Positions 20,081-28,866 of a stretch of 28,866 nucleotides of DNA are shown here, in pieces (position 1 is the first letter of the stretch; each line of letters opens with the position of its first letter). The notes under the pieces are model-generated. The model did no database searches, was not told where the DNA came from, and worked only from the letters and a program-made list of their open reading frames with translations. Where the stretch lies: the NCBI RefSeq assembly GCF_000485595.1, contig NW_014577092.1, positions 744,446 to 773,311 of the forward strand, in the 5' to 3' direction. The stretch comes from Priapulus caudatus (Eukaryota; Priapulida; Priapulimorpha; Priapulimorphida; Priapulidae). The translations under genes were made by a program, and so were the position numbers.

Positions 20081-20546
20081 TTCAAGCACCGTTTACAACT
20101 CTTGGCAACCTCCCGTGAGCCAACCTGGCTAATACCCGTGTTGTCGGAAACGTTTGCAGTACTTGCAATTTTTATCACGAAATAGGTCTGTGGTTCAAGG
20201 GCCTCGGGGCAAATTTATAGTGCGGGATTCATTTACATGCGTGTCGACGAACTTCAATTTACGCCATTGGAATGCGTTAAATGCCAATTACTATATTGGC
20301 GAAACAAAAACGCCGCTTTGCGGATAGGTTTGTTGAACACCTAAGATCGTATTACGCCTCAATTTGCATGGTTTTCCGGTTGCTGACCATTTTATACGCA
20401 ACCGGATCACCACATTGATGGACGTGCGTGTTTTGTGCTTGCCCACTGACACATATACAATAGTTCACGTCGAGCACATGACTGAGCAGAAATTAATTCT
20501 GAGGGTTGGTTGTTTGAATCCAGGGGGCATGAACGTAAAACTTTAA
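20081..20546 (+). pseudogene. Penelope-like GIY-YIG remnant, mirrored copy
   Basis: Same remnant as at 17,600-18,075 on the opposite strand. Here the C-terminal frame (20,364-20,546) stays open through FPVADHF, VEHMTEQKLILRVG and LNPGGMNVKL to TAA, a typical Penelope GIY-YIG ending with the likely catalytic Glu in VEHM. The YIG region at about 20,290 is shifted by an extra base. Upstream is TA repeat, so reverse transcriptase is absent here too. The better C-terminus suggests that several breaks in the left copy are recent or are sequence errors. Confidence 0.75.
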
Positions 20547-20573
20547 TTACGTGTGATTTTTGAGCCCATTGCT

Positions 20574-21070
<497 letters not shown>

Positions 21071-21197
21071 GCGTGTTTCTTTTGTTGTTCGTATTCATGG
21101 CAACGCCGCGAAATTGTGTTGAATCATTCATTTTTGATTATCTATATAACGCATTGTATTTTTTTTGATTATTAGATTCTATTCCACATAATGTCTG

Positions 21198-21235
21198 CTG
21201 ACCTGATGAAAGAGTCTAATCTCGAAAGCTTGTCA
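21198..21235 (+). ncRNA. Hammerhead-ribozyme-like motif, mirrored copy
   Basis: CTGATGA and CTCGAAA are kept, as are TGAC and GTCA, but the helix II hairpin reads AAAGAGTCTAATCTC and the segment after GAAA has lost bases (GCTT). The left-arm copy pairs better, so this one is degraded or contains sequence errors. Confidence 0.3.
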
Positions 21236-21364
21236 ATTAAACTTTAATAACACCCTTTATTCTATACATTGACTTTGTTTATATATATATATAATATATA
21301 TTCCAATGGTTGTTTATGACTCGTTGTGTCGAGAGTGCTCAATACTACCATGAGTAGAGCAAAT

Positions 21365-21428
21365 ATAGATAAACGTTATACGGACACGGTTAGTAATTTT
21401 GGCTACCGGTCCGTATAATTTTATCTAT
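21365..21428. repeat. Hairpin between TA tracts, mirrored copy
   Basis: Mirrors 16,732-16,795. Core arms TTATACGGACACGGT and ACCGGTCCGTATAA still pair, with small indels. Confidence 0.7.
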
Positions 21429-21690
21429 AATATATATATATATATAATATATATATACAATATACATGGCATACATGCAGACATGCATACACGCGCGCAC
21501 GCACGACGCACACGCACATATATACATATACATATATATACATACATACGTGTGCGTGTGCGTGCGTGCGTGCGTCGCGTGCGTGTGTGTGTGTGGTGTG
21601 TGTGTGTGTGTGTGTTTGTGTATGTGCGTGCGGGCGTGCATGTACACAATGACATATGTGCGTGTGTGTGCCTCGAAAGCTCGCATTCAT
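21429..21690. repeat. Composite TA, ACGC, GTGC, GT microsatellite, mirrored copy
   Basis: Mirrors 16,481-16,731. Overlapping frames on both strands are artefacts. Confidence 0.9.
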
Positions 21691-22091
21691 AGTAAACAGA
21701 CACTGCATTTCTTATTTGTATTTTACTGTTTCATATTTATATATATATATTATAATATTATATAATTATTATTATAGTAAGTAGTTCTTGATGTATTATC
21801 TATATTTACTACCACACACGGCTTCCTAATATTAAATACTCTTCCCCCGTGGCTGGGCTTTGTAGACAGTCGCCCATACAGACAGTTTGACTCCTAGTGT
21901 AAGAAGGGGAGGGAAGGGAAGAAAGCGAGGCGCATTTAGGATAAAGCTCGTAGTAGCGATAGCTGCCACCACGTCCTCTCAGACTAACCCATCGACCATT
22001 TTCCCATATCTTTGTCTTCCTCATTCGCCGCTTTCTCACGGCTTCCTTCCCTTGGCTTCTTCTCAAGATATCAGTGCACGGTTTCACTGTT
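21691..22091. other. Arm DNA, no gene supported
   Basis: Mirror of 16,067-16,440. Frames differ between the copies. Confidence 0.4.
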
Positions 22092-22396
22092 AGGCCTAAG
22101 AAAAAAAGATGTTTTGTTTCCGCTAACGAGCTGGAAAAAAATATTGGACCACGGTAGGCAGGCAAAACCTTATTTAGGCAAACCATTAAAATAATTTTTT
22201 TTTTGGAATTTGAACAATACTTGTTTTATACTTATAACAGCCAATATAATGACTTTCAAAGTCAAATCAATGCAATTCCACCGATCGATATCACGTTGGA
22301 TTTTTTATTTTAATTTTAAAAAAGTTCGTTTCGACACGGGCGGTTTAAAATGGACTCGTCGGGTTAGCCGAAACAACACGTCTTTTTTTAGGTCTT
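22092..22396. mobile_element. About 300-bp TIR element, mirrored copy
   Basis: Ends GCCTAAGAAAAAAAGATG (22,094) and a complementary TCTTTTTTTAGGTC (to about 22,395). Mirror of 15,771-16,066. Confidence 0.45.
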
Positions 22397-22714
22397 ACCT
22401 TACACTCCTCTTTCTTCATCTACCAACAACGCATATATATTATATGTATATATTTATATAACAACATTCTTTCCTACTTATTTATAGTGAAGTTTTTATA
22501 TTTTAGGTTATGTTCGTTATTACGTTGCTCTCTAAGGTCTTGAGACGTAATTCTAGAGGCAAATGTTGGCCGACTATTTTTTTTTTATTTAAAATAAAGG
22601 TGCACGACTACAGGGGTTTCCGGTTTGGTGAAAACCGCAGTATGGCCTAAATATAATTTCAGACGATCGTAGAATAGTAATCTTGAGACATGTAGCGTTT
22701 TATATTAGAGTCTG
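22397..22714. other. AT-rich arm DNA, no feature seen
   Basis: Mirror of 15,441-15,770, with a short TA run near 22,434-22,460. Confidence 0.4.
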
Positions 22715-22846
22715 GCACACATAAACGCACACACTACAGACGCACAGCACACCCACAAACTCACACTGGCCACACACACACATACACACACCACACGCGC
22801 ACGCACACGCACACCCACGCACACGTACACGCACACCACACACAAA

Positions 22847-22878
<32 letters not shown>

Positions 22879-22916
22879 AAACACAGCACACACACACAAA
22901 CACACACACACACAAA

Positions 22917-22952
<36 letters not shown>

Positions 22953-22980
22953 TACCACATACGCACACACACGCACACCA

Positions 22981-23018
<38 letters not shown>

Positions 23019-23045
23019 CACTCACACAGAGAGAGACACACACGC
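22715..23045. repeat. CA then CT microsatellite, mirrored copy
   Basis: Mirrors 15,121-15,440; the CT run is at about 22,983-23,015. Confidence 0.9.
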
Positions 23046-24802
23046 GCCGTATATATTAGCTGATGAGATTATTATTCATCTGCGCACCGCGTGCGACATG
23101 ATTGTGGTGCATATACGCTCAAATTATATCACCTTTTATATTACTACCCATATATATAGTTCGCTTTTGTGATTTTGCTATAGCACTGTGATGTGCTCAT
23201 TTAATACGCTGCAGGACCCTCTCGTTTACCATGTTAAAAGGAATTATTTCACAACAAAAATGCACACTTGAGAACAAATATAGCGGGATATAGTCCATCT
23301 AACAGCGAATATGTTACTGTTTACTCAAGTATAAAAATTACGGTGTCTTTCTGCTGTTATGGTATGTACAATCGTGAGTATGCAGCCAGATTCTTTCGTA
23401 TAGCGACAATTCCGTTGAAATCGGCAACAGGAAGACAAATGTGCGTCGTATTGAGTGACGTAGTGGTTCTAGACGGGTACAACATCTCTATTGCTTTAGT
23501 TCAAGTTATAGTTTAGTTTTAGTTAAAGTATTGCGACAAGGTCTCGCGAGAGACGAGTGGCATCGTCATGTAATCGCGTCAACGCGATGTAAAAAAACTC
23601 ATAGTTGAATATTTGTGTGTGAAAATTTACGAGTGTTGTGAGACATGTAACCCTTACTTTAGACAATTGCTGCTACACAAGCAATACCAGTATTTTAGTG
23701 TTCGTAAAAATACGAGAACGGTCTAGGGAAATTGTGTGAAATAATTACTTTAAAAGCACTGCTTCTTATGCTTATATGTTCGCACAGTGTGCGTTGCCAT
23801 GCATGCAATCGGCACAGTGAAAACTTGCAGGCGATTGTGTCCTGTGTTTTTATATGAGAAACAGACCACTATTGGATCCTTCCATAGGATCACGTATACT
23901 TAAGAACTAAATTTCAGGGCTTATAAATGATTATTTCGAACTGTTTTCTGCCAACTGGTACTATTAAAGCTAATACCATGTACTTCAGTCCGTGTACTAC
24001 CATGAGAGTTGTGTCATATGTTTTCCGGCGATTTTTAAAAGCTAATCGCGAATTTACTATCAGGGCGATACCACATTTTTGGCCTGAAAAACAGTCGCGC
24101 AGTCGAATATGGGACCATAGTTTGAGCAGAATTCATTTTAAATTACTAGTAACCATCCACCCATCTCGTATGCATACCGTTGGCACACACGATAGCCACC
24201 TATATAATGCAACCACAAGAAACATCGCGTCAGCTTGGTGGCCCGAGGCCGCGGCCCTCCGATTCGTCGGCGGACGACGCGTCACATCTTCTAACCTAAC
24301 AGGGTAATGAACCGTAGTGATTTAATAGTGGTCACATGTATATGCCTAACTATAGAAGCATGGACAGACAGTATGGTATATGGGACAGTATGGTATCAGG
24401 TTCCAGACGTAGACTTTCGCTCCTTCGCCATTTAATTGCCGTGCCATTTTGCTGTGCACTACCTTAGGCGTGATTGAGTTTGCCTTGCAGCTTGGTGGAT
24501 CTGTACGCTTATGTAAGAAGATAATTACAATGACGATCTTAGGTTAGTTTTTCACGCGTGAAATTTATTATTTTCTTTCCTTGCCCGTTCTGCGACGCAT
24601 GCGCATATCGATTAGCGATGTTGCGCGCGGTCGAAACTTCGCTGCGACGATATCGATTATGAATTAGCCGAGCCGCACGCATCGCGTGCACGCCGGGCGA
24701 GTTTGCATAACTCTGCGCCTAGTTTGTGTACGCAGGTACCCCAGCTGCATCATTTCCAACCGTCGCCCAACGCGCTGTTGGCTTGCTCTTCTCCGGCGCC
24801 GG
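23046..24802. other. Arm DNA without a supported gene
   Basis: Mirror of 13,388-15,120. The 126-codon frame at 23,927-24,307 is not maintained in the left arm and has no recognisable motif. Confidence 0.45.
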
Positions 24803-24919
24803 CCTCTCTCTCTCTCTCTCTCGCTTCGCTTTCTTCCCTGTCTTGTGCGTTATTTCCTCCCTCCCCTCTCCACATTCTCCCTCCCCTTTCTGTGCGTGCT
24901 GTCTACTTCCCTCTCTTCT

Positions 24920-24960
<41 letters not shown>

Positions 24961-24990
24961 CTCGCTCTCGCTCTCTATTTCTCTCAATCT
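24803..24990. repeat. CT-rich pyrimidine tract, mirrored copy
   Basis: Mirrors 13,203-13,387; two CT runs joined by a CCCTCCCC-containing link. Confidence 0.9.
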
Positions 24991-25194
24991 CCCTAGCTCC
25001 ATAATAACTCATCTACATAACCTGACTATACTGCGTCGATTCCATTATGGCCATCTGGCGATCGAATGCTTCTATTGAGCAGTGTATTATCCGATCCTCA
25101 TTCAACTTGTTTTCGCACTGGAATTTGAACGCGCCCGTTATGCATATATTGCAATGTTCCGAGGGCGGTGGCGAGTTATCTGCAGTACGCGCCA

Positions 25195-25640
25195 TCGTTG
25201 TTTCAGCTTCATCGTTGTTTACGTGTCATGAGTGTGTATGCGTCGTCATGGCGCGTAGTCGACATTTGTTTATACCTCGTTATCATTCCGTGACATCATT
25301 GTTTTACGCGTCATGAGTGTGTGTGTGTGTGTGTATCGTCATCATGGCGTGGACGTCATCATTGTTATAGACTCTGTGTATCATTTACGCGACATCATCG
25401 TTTTACGCATCATGAGTGTGTATGGCGTCGTCATGGCGCGTAAGTCGTCATTGTTTATACCGCGTCTGGCCTCGTCATCATTGTTTATACCTCGTCATCA
25501 TTTTACAGCGTCATTATTATTTACGTCATCAATGAGTGTGTATATGCGGTCATCATGGCGCGCTAATCTGCATTGTTTATACTCGTCAATCGTTTACGCG
25601 TTTGAGTGTGTATACGTCATCATTGCAGATTTACTACTGT
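25195..25640. repeat. CGTCA-rich minisatellite, mirrored copy
   Basis: Mirrors 12,570-12,990 with many small indels. Confidence 0.85.
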
Positions 25641-25784
25641 TGTACTGTGATGCGTCTCTTCGCTGTCGCTCGATGATGCCCGTTGCACCGGTCCTCAAAT
25701 GAATCTGTAAGTCGCAGTGACGGTTTGACGATAAGTTTTATTGTATGTACAGTTTCATACCATAGAGGCATAGACAATACTCCT

Positions 25785-26148
25785 GCAAAAATCATTAATA
25801 CGTGTATATATATTCAAGCAGTAAAAGTGAGTTTATCTAAGTTCATCGCGTCAAATATTTCTATTAATAACAAGTACGATAATCGCAAGAGAAATACGAA
25901 AACGTAAAATCATCAATACATGAAATATAATACAAGTAAGTACAAGTAAGTTTATCTATGTTCATCGCGTCAAATAATTTACTATAATAACAAGTACGAT
26001 AGTCGCAAGAAGAAATACAAAACGTAAATCATCAAACATGAAATATAATACAAGTAAGTACAAGTAAGTTTATCTATGTTCAGTCGCGTCAAAATATTAC
26101 TACTAATAACAAGTACGATAGTCGCGAGAGAAATACAAAACATATTAC
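25785..26148. repeat. Tandem array of 118-120-bp units, mirrored copy
   Basis: Three units ending GCGA(G/A)AGAAATAC at about 25,895, 26,015 and 26,135, the complement of the left array. Confidence 0.85.
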
Positions 26149-26209
26149 CTATAAGTCGCAGTGACGGTGTGACAATAACTGACGATGCCTAGCGGCTGGG
26201 ATTTATATA
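26149..26209 (-). promoter_or_regulatory. TATA/initiator promoter candidate, mirrored copy
   Basis: On the minus strand TATATAAA starts at 26,209 and the A of TCAGTT is at 26,180, again 29 bases apart. CTATAAG followed by the donor GTAAT-like sequence lies near 26,149. Confidence 0.35.
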
Positions 26210-26508
26210 GGCTATAGCGACCAACGAGAACTGGATAATTATTGGCGAAACCCGTCACTACCGGCCGATTGTCGCTGTTAGTTCGATTACGTTTTGTTGG
26301 GTTTTTATCTCGAAAACGGTTACGGTAAAAATTCTGAAATTAATAACATAACACAGTCGATGTGCTTCTCTGTCTAGACTACAAAGTTTGATTTCATGAA
26401 ATGATTTATTTTAAAGTTATGACATCTGAAAGTGGCTTACATTGACTCGAATTGAAATGATGGTTGCTCACAATAAACAATATGGCGCCTACCGGAACCG
26501 CGCGCGAA

Positions 26509-26702
26509 AGGTGGGCATATGTTTCCATGAACCAAAGTCAAGAAAAAGAACAAGATATGCGTAGTATGGAATATGACCATGCGCAACCACCAGCACCATC
26601 AGCAGGCTGTATGCATTCAACTTCGGAGATAGCCGAAGTTTCGTGGCGTTGACGTCAGTGTACGTCAAGAGGATACTTTGGTTCATGAACACTATCCACA
26701 CC
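26509..26702. mobile_element. 190-bp miniature TIR element, inverted copy
   Basis: Ends AGGTGGGCATATGTTTCC (26,509) and GGTTCATGAACACTATCC (about 26,680). The right end has mutated relative to the other two copies. Confidence 0.65.
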
Positions 26703-27480
26703 TGACAATGTATCAGGTTCCATAAAGAACTACACTGTATTTATTTCTCTCGTTTTCTCAGGCGCAGTGTCTGTTTTCCCCCTCCCTGACAACTGGCTAT
26801 AATTGTTCACGATTGACGCGCTTGTTGTTACTTACTACAACACAGCAGCGGCGTACGTTCCTGTGAGATTCCGTTCGTCGTTATATCTAAATATTATTTG
26901 AGGTTCGTATGTATCTATGTACTATGTATCTATGTATGAATCTTCCCCTATAGGCGGCCAAACGCCCCAAGCGATCTGGATGCAATTTTCAGCAGGCCAT
27001 CTCTTAAACCCGGGTGTTCGTAGCTGAAAAAACCTGCCAAACCGTCCAACTCACCGAAAAATCCGTGAAAAACCCGCTCAATTCGTACATCTTCACACAT
27101 TGTCAGCACTGACTGTACCAGGTGCCCACACAGAAAAAAAAATCGATCACTCATTCCATCAGCTGCTGGTATTGTGAAACCGAAACCGGAGCACCGGAGC
27201 TAAAACAGACAACAGCCGAGTTCAGGGTTACGACTGCATTGTTTATCACAACAGGCTTTGAAATGAAGAAGCCGCAACATCCAATTGTAACATGCTGTTT
27301 ACTGCCGTACGTGCCATACGTGCATTGCCGTACGTGGGAGAGCTTTTTCTGTTTCTGCTGCTTATTATCTTATTAGACTGATTTCTAAATATTTCATATT
27401 TGTGTGCAATGGTTATTGTCGATTTTTACACAATGTCCTTTGTGTCCCATACTTAGTAGTATGAATTAGTACACGATTTT
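26703..27480. other. Inverted remainder of segment A and Helitron body
   Basis: Mirror of about 10,693-11,500. No coding sequence supported. Confidence 0.5.
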
Positions 27481-27509
27481 ACCCAGCGCAGCGGGGTACC
27501 AGCAGCTAG
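27481..27509 (+). mobile_element. Helitron-type 3' terminus, mirrored copy
   Basis: ACCC-AGCGCAGCG-GGGT hairpin, then CTAG at 27,506-27,509 followed by T. Mirror of 10,664-10,692. Confidence 0.55.
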
Positions 27510-28018
27510 TTTAGTAAAAACAAAGGACATTCGGCGGCGGGCGTCAGTCCAAGCTTAATTGGGTGTCAAGTGGAGTGATAGGCATCAATCTTGAATTATT
27601 ATCCTTCGCGTAGGAAATGAGGAGGCTGAGTGTCAGCTTCCAGTGTGCAGATGCTCGAAGTAGTTGAGAAGCTGTAGATTAGGTCCCGGTGTGCGCGAAA
27701 TTCCTGACGTCTGCGATAAACATGATATAAGATGCGTAGCGCATGCGTGCGAGCGCACAATCACAGCTTCGTCCTTTGTGTTACGATAAGTTTGTTACAC
27801 TTGAACGAACACAACCTGTTTGTAATGTATATAATTTACGTTAGAGTTTAGGAGTTGATATGGTAAGATTATAGTTGATATTCTGATCAAAAACGACACA
27901 CGGAGCGTCGTTGAAGAGAGCGTTACTATTCACACGACCTTTTGTCTTTGATCGATCAGTTCTGGACATGCCTCATACATATCTCATGAGCTCCTACAAG
28001 TGAGAGCCTCTGTAGGAT
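27510..28018. other. Arm DNA, no gene seen
   Basis: Mirror of 10,170-10,663. Confidence 0.4.
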
Positions 28019-28508
28019 CGTTTGTTAATTCCGCATTGTTTATTTGCGCAGGTTAACCTACAAGCGGGCAGCAGAGCTTTCACCATTTTTCAGTTGACCT
28101 CGCTTAGCAGCAATTTCCGTGGTCGCCACAAAAAGGCCAAGTGTGGCGGGGCCGGCAAGACAAACCACCATCACCACGGAAATTTAGTGTGACCACGAGT
28201 TGCCGAGAATCAAACCGTTTTGATTTCTCCACCACGAAAATTGCTCGTGTGGAAACTAGTGTGAAAGTTGTGCTGCGACGCGCAAACGGCCACAAAAATT
28301 GCCGACCACGAAAAATGGCCTGTACGAGCAACGAAAATGGTGAAGTGTGCTGCCAGCTTTATGTTCAACCATTATGCGCAATTGTTATCGCATAACAATG
28401 TGCAGGTTGTTATTTCGCATCGTAGTAGCTATGCGAGCCTGAGAGAAAGAATACAATGCGTCCAAGCGAAACAATCAAGCGAAATAATGCGAATTAAACA
28501 ATGCCCAA
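28019..28508. mobile_element. Nested fold-back element, mirrored copy
   Basis: Mirror of 9,701-10,169. The inner arms near 28,075-28,130 and 28,310-28,355 no longer pair perfectly: the left of the two has lost or changed bases (CAGTTGACCTCGCTTAG in place of the matching text). Confidence 0.7.
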
Positions 28509-28866
28509 ACTCTGCATACGCAATCCGCAATACCCATACTGCATGCATTGAATTTCCGCTGCATATCAGCAATTTTCGCGCTACACCGGTGATCGGTCTC
28601 GTGGTCTCGCCGTGAGAATGCATTCGTGTGTGGCTGGGTAGCGCCCAGCGTGCAAATGACAGGCACTCGACTCCTGAGACATATATTGTAGGTTGTCAAA
28701 GTGATGTACGGTCAGCCATAGATAGTAAAAGTAAAAAAGTTATGCCACTTTTTCGACGAAATGCAAGTGATCTGTTACTTTTAATGGTTAAATTGCTGCA
28801 TTGTACTTCCTATTTTGCTATTTCGTTCGATGTGAACAGCACATTGTGACTCATACATACCGCATA

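Noticed and set aside
23927-24307. 126-codon frame with ordinary composition
   Set aside because: Not kept in the left-arm copy (about 13,900-14,270) and no recognisable motif.

Overview
The window looks like nuclear DNA from an animal, most likely an aquatic invertebrate; I cannot place the phylum. It has no operons, no rRNA or tRNA gene that I can support, and no intact protein-coding gene. It is full of AT and CA/GT microsatellites, minisatellites, hairpin elements with terminal inverted repeats (TIRs), and decayed mobile-element fragments including Penelope-like and Helitron types. Almost all long open frames are translations of simple repeats.

Bases 1-9,358 (single arm). A repeat of about 350 bp occurs at 1-345 and again at 6,508-6,866. 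A frame-shifted relic of a repeated animal gene family lies at 3,782-5,064. It ends 16 bp before a 1.42-kb element (5,080-6,500) with TIRs of about 250 bp. Next come a 127-bp tandem duplication, a 480-bp AAC/AGC trinucleotide tract, a hairpin element with an AT-rich loop (7,938-8,294) and microsatellites.

Bases 9,359-28,866 form one very large inverted repeat. The left arm (9,359-18,144) reappears reversed and complemented at 20,011-28,866 and probably continues beyond the window. The arms differ mainly by scattered one-base insertions and deletions and by microsatellite length. From its outer end inward, each arm carries: a hairpin element with a perfect 50-bp inverted repeat (left copy), a Helitron 3' end, a 190-bp TIR element, a TATA/initiator promoter candidate followed by a 118-120-bp tandem array, a TGACG-rich minisatellite, a GA/CT tract, a GT/GA tract, a 300-bp TIR element, a 26-bp-stem hairpin, a hammerhead-ribozyme-like motif, a long CA/TG array, and a Penelope-like GIY-YIG endonuclease remnant.

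The spacer (18,145-20,010) holds about 670 bp of single-copy DNA, a 25-N assembly gap, and a third copy, in direct orientation, of left-arm segment 10,974-12,177. That copy runs straight into the right arm. The gap, the indel-rich divergence and the scrambled junction make a misassembly or an inverted haplotype contig at least as likely as a true genomic palindrome, so features in the two arms should not be counted as independent loci.

The best biological leads are the Penelope remnant with a ribozyme-like motif downstream in the same orientation, the promoter, short exon and splice-donor candidate kept in three copies, and the nested hairpin elements.
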